51,551 nucleotides of DNA from an uncultured bacterium. GTDB taxonomy: Bacteria > Bacillota > Clostridia > Oscillospirales > Ruminococcaceae. The position numbers and the translations under genes were made by a program. Below the pieces are notes generated by a model, which saw nothing but the letters and a program-made list of their open reading frames with translations, was not told the DNA's origin and ran no database searches. Of this stretch, positions 42,492 to 50,780 are shown one piece after another. Numbering within the stretch: the first letter of the stretch is position 1; each line of letters opens with the position of its first letter. The stretch covers positions 1 through 51,551 of the forward strand of contig CAKXHL010000017.1 in assembly GCA_934875375.1 (NCBI GenBank). The letters run 5' to 3'.

Positions 42492-42784
42492 CTATCGGTT
42501 AGAACCGGATTTTAAATCCAGATTCCCGCAGGAAAAATCCTTGCTGATCTGCTCGGCAGAAATAGCGCCGGCCCGGACAAGTCTGCGCTTTCGGTAGAAG
42601 CTGGTGGCCGGAGGATTGGGGTCTGCCGCAAAAAGGTGGCCTTTTTCGGCATCTTCCGCAAAATCACATCAGGGTTGTGTCATCCCTAATTTGGGTGCCG
42701 TCGCGGTTCATCTTTTGAATGGTTCTTTCATACATCCTGTGTTTGCTGCGGCAGATTACTCTGGTCTGCCTGACGAAACGCCAT
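42492..42784 (-). pseudogene. Decayed or overlapping short reading frames before ilvB
   Basis: A perfect promoter and AGGAGG six bases before an ATG at 42784 open 18 codons (MAFRQADQSNLPQQTQDV). A second frame starting at 42735 overlaps it and gives 23 codons (MYERTIQKMNRDG, then TQIRDDTTLM). A third frame after it has no start but is open for 58 codons (DFAEDAEKGHLFAADPNPP ... KSGSNR, ending at 42492). Joined by two +1 shifts they make one protein of about 99 residues with natural composition. I recognise no family. It is either a broken gene, a set of coupled small ORFs, or partly chance. Confidence 0.4.
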
Positions 42785-42827
42785 CAGTTTCCTCCTGGCC
42801 TGCCTTGGCAGCCTAAAAATAGTATAT

Positions 42828-42856
42828 ATTATAGCTTTATATTTCCCATTTGACAA
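42828..42856 (-). promoter_or_regulatory. Leftward promoter of the divergent pair
   Basis: Minus strand: TTGTCA (42851-42856), 17 bases, TATAAT (42828-42833). Its -35 hexamer lies on the same bases as that of the rightward promoter. Confidence 0.75.
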
Positions 42857-42878
42857 GGATTGGCCGCCGCGATACAAT
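42850..42878 (+). promoter_or_regulatory. Rightward promoter of the binding-protein gene
   Basis: TTGACA (42850-42855), 17 bases, TACAAT (42873-42878), with the gene start 30 bases on. Confidence 0.8.
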
Positions 42879-42907
42879 AAAAAAAACAAAAATAGATGGG
42901 GGATTTT

Positions 42908-43882
42908 ATGAAACAAAAACGAATTTTGCCCTTTTTGCTGGCGGCGGCGCTGCTTTTGGGGCTTACCGGCTGCGGCGACTCGTCCGACAGCTCCTCTTTG
43001 CCGGAAGAAGAACCGGAAAATCTGGAATATCCGGTTTCCATTGGGGACGAAACGATTCCTGCCAGGCCGGAAAAGGTAGTCTCCCTTTCTCCGGCGCTGA
43101 CCGAGCTTTGCTTTGATATGGGTTACGGCGACCAGATCACCGGGGTGAGTGATTACTGCGATTGGCCGGAATCTGCCCGGAGCCTGCCGCAGCTGGGTAC
43201 CGCCCAGCTGCCTGATCTGGATGCGATCCGGGCGGAGGAGCCGGATGTTGTCATCACCCATACCAACCTTTCGGAAAACGACCTGATTGCGTTGCAGCAG
43301 GCGGATATTCCGGTGGTGGTTCTTTCCCGCGCCCGGCTGCCGGAGGATCTGAAAGACCTGTACGTAAATCTGGGCCGGCTGCTGGAGGGAGAGCAGGCTG
43401 GTTCTGAGGCCGGCAAAGCTTTTTACAATGAACAGATAGGCCGGGTGGAGAGCATTCAGCAGAAGGTGGAGGCTTATGTCCGCGGCGGCGGAAAACAGCT
43501 GTCGGCGGTTTATTTGCGGATGCTGGATTTCACCGTTGCCACCGGGGACACGTTTGAAGGAGCAATGCTGGAAGCCGTCGGGTTTGAAAATGTTGCCGGC
43601 GCTTATGGCGGATGGGACTATCCGCTGGATTTCGTTGGACAGTACGACCCGGATGTGATTTTCTGCAATGAAGATATCACCATTCCCATGCTGGAACAGA
43701 ATGCCAACTATAAAGGATTGCAGGCAACCATTCACGATACCGTTTACTCCTATGATTTTACCGCCTTTGAGCGGCAGGGAAAGCGCATGTTCGATATCTT
43801 GGAGGATATGGCAAAAAAAGCGTATCCTGATGCCTTTGCCGAAACGGCTGTGAATCAGGAGACTTCCTCCGAAGCGGCTTAG
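42908..43882 (+). CDS. Cobalamin/iron-type ABC substrate-binding lipoprotein
   Basis: Surface lipoprotein of the TroA/BtuF fold (periplasmic binding protein family with PF01497-type domain), 324 residues. A signal peptide ends in the lipobox LTGC; an acidic linker (LPEEEPEN) and the domain follow, with RPEKVVSLSPALTELCFDMG, then DLDAIRAEEPDVVITH and a second lobe. The ligand could be cobalamin, a ferric siderophore or another metal chelate. No permease or ATPase gene lies beside it, so it must use a distant transporter or act otherwise. GGGG lies six to seven bases before the ATG; a terminator follows. Confidence 0.85.
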   Translation: MKQKRILPFLLAAALLLGLTGCGDSSDSSSLPEEEPENLEYPVSIGDETIPARPEKVVSLSPALTELCFDMGYGDQITGVSDYCDWPESARSLPQLGTAQLPDLDAIRAEEPDVVITHTNLSENDLIALQQADIPVVVLSRARLPEDLKDLYVNLGRLLEGEQAGSEAGKAFYNEQIGRVESIQQKVEAYVRGGGKQLSAVYLRMLDFTVATGDTFEGAMLEAVGFENVAGAYGGWDYPLDFVGQYDPDVIFCNEDITIPMLEQNANYKGLQATIHDTVYSYDFTAFERQGKRMFDILEDMAKKAYPDAFAETAVNQETSSEAA

Positions 43883-43978
43883 AAAGCTACGCTGGAAAAT
43901 CCTCGTTCTGAAAAGGGGAAAGGGGTTCTTCCACTGGCGTGGAAGAAGCTCCTTCCCGGTTGGGCAAAACTTACAAAA

Positions 43979-44013
43979 GTCTCTGCGGAAAACCAGCCCG
44001 CAGAGACTTTTTT
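43979..44013 (+). terminator. Terminator after the binding-protein gene
   Basis: GTCTCTGCGG and CCGCAGAGAC pair perfectly, then TTTTTT. A separate perfect stem (TTCTTCCAC / GTGGAAGAA, 43927-43948) lies just before it. Confidence 0.85.
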
Positions 44014-44065
44014 CGCAAATTTCCCCGTTTTTTTCAAAGTAAACGTTTTTATCAGGAAACGCTTC

Positions 44066-44094
44066 TTGCCCGCTTGATGCCTATATGCTAAAAT
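44066..44094 (+). promoter_or_regulatory. Probable promoter of the second MATE gene
   Basis: TTGCCC (44066-44071), 17 bases, TAAAAT (44089-44094). Confidence 0.5.
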
Positions 44095-44220
44095 GATGAT
44101 GCTTTTGGCGCCGTATCCTTCTGACGCGGGTATTTGCGGGCATTCGCCTGCGAAGCTGACAGAGGGATCTGTCCAAAGATCATCAACAGCCGTAAATACG
44201 GCGGGAGAGGCTGGCTCAAC

Positions 44221-45609
44221 ATGCATAATAAAAAAGAAGTATCCCGGCAAATTTACCGGATGCTGATCCCCATGATTTTGGAAAACGTTTTGACCACTTC
44301 CGCTTCGCTGGTCACCACCGCTATGGTAGGACGTTTGACTGCGCTGGAAATTTCTGCACAGGGCGTTGGCGGCCGGATTACCAACACTTATTTGTCTTTG
44401 TTCAAAGGGCTGGCCATCGGCGTAACGGTAGTGGCGGCGCTGTATTTCGGAGAAGGCCGCCGGGACAAATGCCGCCGTACTGTGGAACAGGCTTTTGCCA
44501 CCGCGGTTCCTTTGGGGCTGATGATCACCGGACTAGTGGCAGTTTTTCCCCGCTGGTTTATCCGGCTTTTTACCTCTGATGCAGACATTATGTCCTATGC
44601 GGTGGGATATTTGCAGATTTTGACTGTCGGGCTGCCTTTTGTGGCCATTACCTGTTTTGTCACCGCTGCCTTCCAATCTCAGGGCAACACCAAAACTCCC
44701 ATGATGATTGCAGGAATTGTCAATGTTGTCAATATCGTATTGGGCTGGCTTTTGATCTTCGGCAATCTGGGACTGCCCTCCATGGGACTGACCGGAGCCG
44801 GTATCGCACTGGTTAGCGCTCAGATCGTCGGTGCGCTGATCGGGCTGCTGCTTTTATATCACAAGCGTATTGGCCTGTTCCACGGCGCGGAACACGGCAA
44901 GAGATTTTTCGCTTTGGAAGGGGTTTACCTGAAAGACATTTACACTACCGGGCTGCCCGCCTCCTGTGAAAATTTGTTGTGGCAGTTTGCCACGATTATC
45001 ATCAGCCGGGTGATTCTCTCTTACGGCACCAACAGTTACGCCGCTTACCAGCTTGGGCTGCAGGCGGAAGGGGTGTGCGATATGCTGTCAGTCGGCTTTA
45101 TCACCGCTTCTACTACATTGGCGGCCAGGGCCATTGGCCAGCGGGATGACGCGCTGTATAAAATGTACTTTAAGCAGCTGATTCGTATTTCTATGACCAT
45201 CAGCATTTTTACCTGTGCGGTGCTGTTCTTCTGCCCACGGTTTTTGATGGGCCTGCTGACCGATAAACAGGACTTGATCGAAATCGGCATGAAGTATGTA
45301 TTTATTATGGGCTTTGCCCAGATCCCGCAGAATTTGTCCAAAATTTTTAACGGCACCATCCGGGCGGCGGGCCATAAGTACACCCCGATGATCATTTCCT
45401 TCACTGGGATCTGGCTGGTGCGGGTCGTGCTGTGCTGCCTGTCCGGCTGGGTATTCCACTGGGATATCATCGCTCTGTGGTGGGCCATTGCGCTGGATCA
45501 GATAGTGAGAATTGCCTTCAGCGCGATTTTCTTCTGGAAAAAGCGGGTTTACCACACGGTGCAGACGCTGCCGCCTCTTCACGAGGAAAAAGCACCAGCA
45601 CAAGCATAG
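44221..45609 (+). CDS. MATE family efflux transporter (second)
   Basis: A 462-residue MATE antiporter, only distantly like the one at 21523. About twelve hydrophobic segments are visible; the N-terminus MHNKKEVSRQIYRMLIPMIL and the early TTAMVGRLTALEISAQGVGG region are typical of the clostridial group. The ATG at 44221 has GGAGAGG upstream; the open frame before it is untranslated leader. Substrate unknown. A strong terminator follows. Confidence 0.93.
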   Translation: MHNKKEVSRQIYRMLIPMILENVLTTSASLVTTAMVGRLTALEISAQGVGGRITNTYLSLFKGLAIGVTVVAALYFGEGRRDKCRRTVEQAFATAVPLGLMITGLVAVFPRWFIRLFTSDADIMSYAVGYLQILTVGLPFVAITCFVTAAFQSQGNTKTPMMIAGIVNVVNIVLGWLLIFGNLGLPSMGLTGAGIALVSAQIVGALIGLLLLYHKRIGLFHGAEHGKRFFALEGVYLKDIYTTGLPASCENLLWQFATIIISRVILSYGTNSYAAYQLGLQAEGVCDMLSVGFITASTTLAARAIGQRDDALYKMYFKQLIRISMTISIFTCAVLFFCPRFLMGLLTDKQDLIEIGMKYVFIMGFAQIPQNLSKIFNGTIRAAGHKYTPMIISFTGIWLVRVVLCCLSGWVFHWDIIALWWAIALDQIVRIAFSAIFFWKKRVYHTVQTLPPLHEEKAPAQA

Positions 45610-45621
45610 AAAATACGGTTT

Positions 45622-45649
45622 AAAAACCCGGCCGCAGGCCGGGTTTTTT
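45622..45649. terminator. Terminator after the second MATE gene
   Basis: AAAAACCCGGCC and GGCCGGGTTTTTT pair around GCA. Confidence 0.9.
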
Positions 45650-45755
45650 GTTCTTATCAGGATCGAAAAGAGATCATCCTTTTTCAAAAAAACAGTGAAT
45701 ATTAACAAATTTAGAAAGGAAAACGTTTAAGCGCCGGTCGGCCTTTAAAAGTCTA

Positions 45756-45785
45756 TTGACAACGGCTCACTCCCCCGGGTATATT
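45756..45785 (+). promoter_or_regulatory. Promoter of the MFS gene
   Basis: TTGACA (45756-45761), 18 bases, TATATT (45780-45785). Confidence 0.75.
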
Positions 45786-45787
45786 GG

Positions 45788-45812
45788 AAACTGCCCGAAA
45801 AAAGGGCAGTTT
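45788..45812 (+). promoter_or_regulatory. Hairpin at the very start of the MFS mRNA
   Basis: AAACTGCCC and GGGCAGTTT form a perfect nine-base stem that would sit at the first bases of the transcript and is followed by TGTG. It may protect the 5' end or block early transcription. Confidence 0.5.
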
Positions 45813-45836
45813 TGTGTGGGAAGGCAGGTGTTCCCC

Positions 45837-47132
45837 ATGGCACGGGAAAATAAGAAAAAAACGGCGCTGCAATCTTTGCGGAAACTGCGGGGAAACGCAC
45901 GGGTTGCGGTTTTTCACGAACCGTTCTGGTCGATTCCTTATGGACTTTACAGCTTTTATCTGAGCCTATATATGAAAAGCCAGGGGGTTACCGATGTCCA
46001 GATCGGCTTTTTGATTTCTTTAAACTTTATTGTCGGCACCATTATGGCGCTGTTTGCCGGCGTAATGGTAGATAAGATCGGACGGCGCAGAACGACTATC
46101 CTGTTCGGCCTGATCAGTTGGCCGGGATCGGCGCTTTTAAACTTTTTTGCGCATAGCTTTTGGATGTTTGCACTGGCACAGATTGTCTGTGCTTTCAGCA
46201 AAATCAGCGATATTGGATGGCAGCTGATTCTGATTGAGGATGCTGACGACGAACAGCGGCTGACCTCTTTTAACATGTTCGGTATCATTGATATTCTGGC
46301 GGGCTTTTTTACCCCCATCGCTGGCATCATTGTGGGAAATCTGGGATTGGTAAAGGCTGAGCGGGGATTTTTGCTGTTCGGCGCCATCTGCATGTTTGTT
46401 ATGATTATCCACCGGCATTTCGAATTTCATGAAACCGATATGGGACGCCTGGCGGTGGAGCGTTCCCGCACTGTTAGCTACTGGGGAACTTTAAAAAACA
46501 GCCTGACCCAAATGAAAACCGTTGTTACCAGTCACAATCACAAGTTGAGCTGCGTGCTGGTCATTATTGTGCTGTTCAGCGCGTATCAGCCGATCGGCGC
46601 CTATTCCAGTTTATATTTTGCCCCTTATCTCACCGATGTAGTAGGGCTGGATGCCGCTATGATCTCGGTGCTGGGTATTGTCAATTCCCTTTTTATGCTG
46701 GCGGTTTACCTGTTCGCCGTTCCAGCCATGAGTCGTTTTAATAAGCTGTTTTCACTGACTGTGGGTCTTGGTATTCAAATTGCCTCCATGCTTCTCCGGA
46801 TGTTTCTCCCCGCTGGCAGCATCGCCTGGACGGTGGTATCGGTAGCGCTGTTTTCGGTGGGATTCGGCCTGTGCCGCCCCTTTTTGGATGCCTTGATGGC
46901 AGAAGCCTCCCCAGAGAAGGAGCGATCTGGCATATACGCCCTGAAAAACGTGCTGATCTCTCTGGCTTCGGCACTGGCGGGAAGCCTTTCCGGATTTTTG
47001 TACCGGCTAAGCCCCAAAAGCATCTATTTGGCGTCTTTGATCCTGCTGGCAGTTTGTATCCTGTTTATCTTCCGTTATTTTCGGCAAAAACAGCGGGAGG
47101 AGCAGCGGGTTTTATATGGTAGTTTACAGTAA
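45837..47132 (+). CDS. Major facilitator superfamily transporter
   Basis: A 431-residue membrane transporter with twelve predicted helices. The MFS loop between helices 2 and 3 reads AGVMVDKIGRRRTTI, the classic G-x-x-x-D-x-x-G-R-R-x pattern. The N-terminus is basic and cytoplasmic (MARENKKKTALQSLRKLRG). The C-terminal half ends FRYFRQKQREEQR. The substrate is not evident; drug or sugar export are both possible. The ATG at 45837 follows AAGGCAGGTG by six bases. Confidence 0.9.
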   Translation: MARENKKKTALQSLRKLRGNARVAVFHEPFWSIPYGLYSFYLSLYMKSQGVTDVQIGFLISLNFIVGTIMALFAGVMVDKIGRRRTTILFGLISWPGSALLNFFAHSFWMFALAQIVCAFSKISDIGWQLILIEDADDEQRLTSFNMFGIIDILAGFFTPIAGIIVGNLGLVKAERGFLLFGAICMFVMIIHRHFEFHETDMGRLAVERSRTVSYWGTLKNSLTQMKTVVTSHNHKLSCVLVIIVLFSAYQPIGAYSSLYFAPYLTDVVGLDAAMISVLGIVNSLFMLAVYLFAVPAMSRFNKLFSLTVGLGIQIASMLLRMFLPAGSIAWTVVSVALFSVGFGLCRPFLDALMAEASPEKERSGIYALKNVLISLASALAGSLSGFLYRLSPKSIYLASLILLAVCILFIFRYFRQKQREEQRVLYGSLQ

Positions 47133-47410
47133 GAGAAGCCCTTTTTTATTTGCTGGCGCGATATTGAGTTTTACAAGCGACTGCTGATTTTATAGTATTT
47201 TCATCGGCGGAATTGTCTGCCGGTTTTCTTTTTGGAGGCTTTTCCAAATAAGCCTGGGAGAATAAGAAAAAAGCGAAATTTCCGGAAGGAACGTCATATG
47301 AGGTCTTTACAAGGGAATTTTTGTATGATAGCATAGAAGAGGACTGGGTTCGCCTGCAGGACTGGTTTTGCGGGCAAAAACAAGCAAGTGAAACGAAAGG
47401 TGGATAAGAA
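47133..47410 (+). other. Leader region of the kinase cluster
   Basis: No gene is supported in these 278 bases. A weak promoter, TTTACA with 17 bases to TAGCAT, lies at about 47311-47340. An AAAGGTGG ribosome site precedes the first kinase. Confidence 0.4.
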
Positions 47411-48301
47411 ATGGTTCGGATTATTGGCATTGGGGATGCCAAAATGGATAAAAACATCACGGATATGATCGCCTATCCGGGCGGACAGGCAATGAATATT
47501 GCCGTAAACGCCAAGTTGCAGGGAGCGCAGGCAGGTTTTATCGGTTGTATCGGCGACGATGTGTTGGGTCAGCATTTGGCCAAAACGCTCGACGAGCTGG
47601 GTGTGGACCGCAGCCGCAGCCATATTGTCCACGCAGATAACGCCGCCACCAAATATCAGGTGATTGATGGTGAGCGGGTCTGGGGCGGAACCAATCCCCG
47701 GCCGATTTCCCCACTGCAGATGGCCATTCGTTTTATGCTACCGTTTTATGGGCTTTCTAATGAGGACATGGCCTATATCAAAACCTTTGACGCAGCTCAT
47801 CTTTGCAATACTGCCCATATGGACGAATATCTGCCCCAGCTGAAAGAGGCCGGGCTGGTGCTGTCTTATGATTATTCTAACGACCACCTGAAACCTGGAT
47901 TTATGGAAAAAGTGGCTCCTTATGTGGATATCAGCCTATTTTCCGCAAGCAAAATGACTGGCACCGAAATGATGGAGGGCCTTGTCAAGGCTCATACGCT
48001 GGGGACTCGGATTGCCATTGCTACCAACGGCGACGAGGGTGCAACGCTTTATGACGGCGATCGCTTTTATACGCAGAAGCCGGATTTGTGCGACGCAGTG
48101 GACACCATGGGGGCCGGCGATGCATTTATCTCCGCTTTTCTGGTGGACTTTGTCGGTTCTAAAGGGTTGCAGGCCCGCGCCGAACAGCAGAGGGCGGAAA
48201 AAATCCGCCATGGGCTGGCTTATGCGGCTTCCTGGGCGGCGAAAGCCTGCATGATACCCGGCGCTTTTGGGCACGGATGCAAAATTGACAGTGAAGATTA
48301 G
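47411..48301 (+). CDS. PfkB family kinase, fructoselysine-6-kinase-like (first copy)
   Basis: ATP-dependent carbohydrate kinase of the ribokinase fold, 296 residues. The N-terminal GDAKMDKNI and YPGGQAMNIAVNAK segments and the C-terminal PfkB signature DTMGAGDAFISAFL, with the catalytic Asp, are clear. Overall order resembles FrlD, which phosphorylates fructoselysine from Amadori products. This copy has a longer insert near the end (GSKGLQARAEQQRAEK) and differs from the other two more than they do from each other. No frlB-type deglycase or transporter is adjacent, so the substrate is inferred only. Confidence 0.85.
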   Translation: MVRIIGIGDAKMDKNITDMIAYPGGQAMNIAVNAKLQGAQAGFIGCIGDDVLGQHLAKTLDELGVDRSRSHIVHADNAATKYQVIDGERVWGGTNPRPISPLQMAIRFMLPFYGLSNEDMAYIKTFDAAHLCNTAHMDEYLPQLKEAGLVLSYDYSNDHLKPGFMEKVAPYVDISLFSASKMTGTEMMEGLVKAHTLGTRIAIATNGDEGATLYDGDRFYTQKPDLCDAVDTMGAGDAFISAFLVDFVGSKGLQARAEQQRAEKIRHGLAYAASWAAKACMIPGAFGHGCKIDSED

Positions 48302-48366
48302 TTCCAACACGGCTTTTGCCGTTTGATGCAACAGCAAGACAATATCAATGAAATGAGGTTATCATT

Positions 48367-49242
48367 ATGGTAAAAGTAATCGGTATCGGAGACAGCATGG
48401 TTGATAAAAACCTGACTTCCGGTATTATGTATCCCGGCGGCCAGTCCCTGAACATTCCGGTTAATATGCATTTTCTGGGCGCACAAGCTGCATTCATTGG
48501 CTGTTTTGGCAACGATTATGTAGCCGAACACATGAAAAAAACCTTGGATGAAATCGGTATTGACTATTCTCATTCCCACACCTATCCGGTTCCTAACTGC
48601 GCCGCCCATTACCGGGTTATCGATAATGACCGGGTTTTTGTTCGTTCCCCGAAAAAAGTGAACCCCATGACACGCGCCCTGTTCCAAATGCTGGACTACG
48701 AGGGCTTTTCTGAAGAGGATATGGCATATATCAAGGGTTTCGATGTTGTGCATTGCTCCAATGACAGCGGGATTGAAGCTTATTATCCGGACTTTAAGGC
48801 ACAGGGCATTAAAATTTCCTTTGACTTCTCTTTGACCCATGAAAAAGAAGAGTACATGGAGCAAATTTGCCCCAACGCTTATTTTGTTCTGCTTTCCTGC
48901 AGCCATTTGAGCGAAACCGAGACCCAGGAACGGTTGATCAAAGCCCATACGCTCGGCGCCAAGATCTGCATCGGCACCCGCGGTAGCAAAGGTTCCATCT
49001 GCTATGACGGAAACCGGTTCTATCACCAGCCGCCTCACTGGCTGGAGACGGTTGTAGACACCATGGGAGCCGGCGATGCATTTATCTCCGCGTTCCTGTA
49101 TCAGTTTATCGACAACGGCGGCTACGAAGCAGAGGATAAATCTGAAATCATTACCAAGGCACTGGAGTTTGCGGCGGACTATTCCGCGAAATCCTGCATG
49201 GTGGAAGGTTCCTTTGGCCACGGTGTTCCTTTTAAAGACTAA
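48367..49242 (+). CDS. PfkB family kinase, fructoselysine-6-kinase-like (second copy)
   Basis: Paralogue of 291 residues. It starts MVKVIGIGDSMVDKNLTSG, followed by MYPGGQSLNIPVN, GTRGSKGSICYDG and DTMGAGDAFISAFLYQF. It is almost collinear with the third copy at DNA and protein level. GAGG lies eight bases before the ATG, 65 bases after the first copy, so both are likely on one transcript. A strong terminator follows. Substrate as for the first copy, or a related glycated compound. Confidence 0.88.
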   Translation: MVKVIGIGDSMVDKNLTSGIMYPGGQSLNIPVNMHFLGAQAAFIGCFGNDYVAEHMKKTLDEIGIDYSHSHTYPVPNCAAHYRVIDNDRVFVRSPKKVNPMTRALFQMLDYEGFSEEDMAYIKGFDVVHCSNDSGIEAYYPDFKAQGIKISFDFSLTHEKEEYMEQICPNAYFVLLSCSHLSETETQERLIKAHTLGAKICIGTRGSKGSICYDGNRFYHQPPHWLETVVDTMGAGDAFISAFLYQFIDNGGYEAEDKSEIITKALEFAADYSAKSCMVEGSFGHGVPFKD

Positions 49243-49255
49243 TAGAAAGCCGATT

Positions 49256-49286
49256 TGCGGCCCGGATTTTCGGGCCGCATTTTTTT
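49256..49286 (+). terminator. Terminator after the second kinase
   Basis: TGCGGCCCG and CGGGCCGCA pair perfectly, then TTTTTTT. Confidence 0.9.
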
Positions 49287-49601
49287 GTTTTAAGGGCGGA
49301 ATTCAAAAAAGGAGATGCCGTTTCTCCCCTTTGGTTCGGTTCTGCCGCCGGCAGGGAGAATATTTTTTCGTGTGGAAAATCCAGGGTGAAAACCGCCGGC
49401 GCAATGAGATAACTCGGTGCGACGGATTGTGGCCTGTGCTTTTTCGATTACAAACCGCAGCCGCTCATCAGGAAAAGTTATGCGATCGGAAGCAAGCCAG
49501 CCTGAAGATCGGCCGCGCCCGCCATCCATTTGCAATGCCGCCGGCATTTATGGGATTGGAAAGCGGGAAAGGGAGGCTGTTGCACCCCTTTTCCATTGGG
49601 C
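49287..49601. other. Gene-free spacer between second and third kinase
   Basis: Open frames on both strands exist here, but none has a convincing ribosome site or family pattern. The stretch is GC-rich in its middle. Confidence 0.45.
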
Positions 49602-49632
49602 CAAATTTACCAAAATCCTTTTGGTAAATTTG
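49602..49632. repeat. Perfect 14-base inverted repeat before the third kinase
   Basis: CAAATTTACCAAAA and TTTTGGTAAATTTG around TCC. It lies 34 bases upstream of the third kinase's -35 element and has no T run on the + side, so it is likely an operator for a dimeric regulator. Confidence 0.6.
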
Positions 49633-49666
49633 TCAGCCGAAAACGGGGAAAACCGGTGTTTGTGAG

Positions 49667-49695
49667 TTTACATTCCCGCATTTTTCTGTTAATAT
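49667..49695 (+). promoter_or_regulatory. Promoter of the third kinase
   Basis: TTTACA (49667-49672), 17 bases, TAATAT (49690-49695). Confidence 0.65.
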
Positions 49696-49730
49696 AAAAA
49701 CAGGTTCAATATATAGAAGAGGTGAAATTT

Positions 49731-50615
49731 ATGGTAAAAGTAATTGGTGTCGGTGACTGTATGGTTGATAAAAACCTGACTAACGGCATGATGTATCCCG
49801 GCGGCCAGGCTTTGAATATTGCGGTCAATACCAAGCTGTGCGGCGCACAGTCCGCGTTTATCGGTGCGTTTGGCGATGATTATATCGCGGATCACATGAA
49901 AAAAACCATGGATGAAATCGGTCTGGATTACTCCCACTCTCATTTCTATCATGCGCCCAACGCCTTTGCCCGCTACAAAGTAATCGACAACGACCGGGTA
50001 TTCCAGCGTTCTCCCAACGGCAGATATAACCCCATGCAGGGCGCAATCCGCCGGATGCTGGCCTATGAAGGATTTTCCAAAGAGGATATCGAGTACATCA
50101 AAGGCTTTGATGTCATGCACACCAGCAACGGTGCGTTTATTGAAGAATATCTGCCGGAGCTGGCAGCACAGGGAATCAAGATTTCTTACGACTTTTCTTT
50201 GGATCATATGAAAGAGGGCGTAATGGAAAAGGTTTGCCCCAGTTGTTATTTCGTCCTGCTTTCCTGCAGCCATATGACCACGACCGAAATGCAGGAGCAG
50301 CTGATCAAAGCGCATACTCTGGGAGCGAAAATCTGCATTGGCACCCGCGGCAGTGAAGGCTCTACCTGCTATGACGGCGACCGGTTCTATACCCAGGCAC
50401 CCCATTGGAAAGAGCATGTTGTAGATACCATGGGAGCCGGCGACGCGTTTATTTCTGCCTTTTTGTACGATTTTATCGGTCATGACGGCTATAATGCCGA
50501 GGACAAGTCCGAGATTATCAAACATGCGCTGGATTTTGCCGCGGAGTACTCGGCGAATTCCTGCATGGTGGAGGGCGCATTCGGCTACGGCGTTCCCTAC
50601 TTGAGCGAAGAATAA
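49731..50615 (+). CDS. PfkB family kinase, fructoselysine-6-kinase-like (third copy)
   Basis: Paralogue of 294 residues, closest to the second copy: MVKVIGVGDCMVDKNLTNG, MYPGGQALNIAVNTKLCGAQ, GTRGSEGSTCYDGDRFYTQ and DTMGAGDAFISAFLYDF. Start at ATG 49731 with GAGGTG six bases before; an in-frame ATG three codons earlier is too close to that site. Unlike the first two it has its own promoter and upstream inverted repeat, so it may be separately controlled. The substrate is inferred only from the FrlD resemblance. Confidence 0.88.
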   Translation: MVKVIGVGDCMVDKNLTNGMMYPGGQALNIAVNTKLCGAQSAFIGAFGDDYIADHMKKTMDEIGLDYSHSHFYHAPNAFARYKVIDNDRVFQRSPNGRYNPMQGAIRRMLAYEGFSKEDIEYIKGFDVMHTSNGAFIEEYLPELAAQGIKISYDFSLDHMKEGVMEKVCPSCYFVLLSCSHMTTTEMQEQLIKAHTLGAKICIGTRGSEGSTCYDGDRFYTQAPHWKEHVVDTMGAGDAFISAFLYDFIGHDGYNAEDKSEIIKHALDFAAEYSANSCMVEGAFGYGVPYLSEE

Positions 50616-50638
50616 GTTTTCTTTTTCCCTTTACTCAA

Positions 50639-50678
50639 AAGGCGGCTCCGGCGAAAAATTTGCCGGGCGCCTTCTTTT
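50639..50678 (+). terminator. Terminator after the third kinase
   Basis: AAGGCGGCTCCGGC pairs with GCCGGGCGCCTT with a small internal loop, then CTTTTG. Confidence 0.75.
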
Positions 50679-50738
50679 GCGCTTGTAACTCAGCTGGATA
50701 GAGTGCGTCCCTCCTAAGGTTGTGCTCTACCAGCTGCC
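50679..50738 (+). pseudogene. Degenerate tRNA-Arg 5' half with inverted repeat
   Basis: The first 45 bases look like the 5' half of a tRNA: an acceptor-like GCGCTTG, TA, a D-arm ACTCAGCTGGATAGAGT and an anticodon loop CTCCTAA identical to that of the intact tRNA-Arg next door. Then CTCTACCAGCTG (50727-50738) is an inverted copy of CAGCTGGATAGAG (50691-50703), and no T-arm follows. It is a scar, not a working tRNA. Confidence 0.6.
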
Positions 50739-50780
50739 TTACGGGGAAAAGTGATCGTTGCCAGTCTCAATTTAATATAA

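Noticed and set aside
42461..42600. tRNA-like stretch (CTGGATTTAAAATCCGG) on the minus strand
   Set aside because: Only an anticodon-like hairpin is present; no acceptor, D or T arms can be drawn.
42670..42720. T-box-like GGGTGCCGTCGCGG on the + strand before the binding-protein gene
   Set aside because: The core has several mismatches, no terminator follows, and the rightward promoter lies downstream of it.
49290..49547. 85-codon minus-strand frame between the kinases
   Set aside because: No ribosome site and no recognisable pattern; likely a chance frame in a GC-rich spacer.
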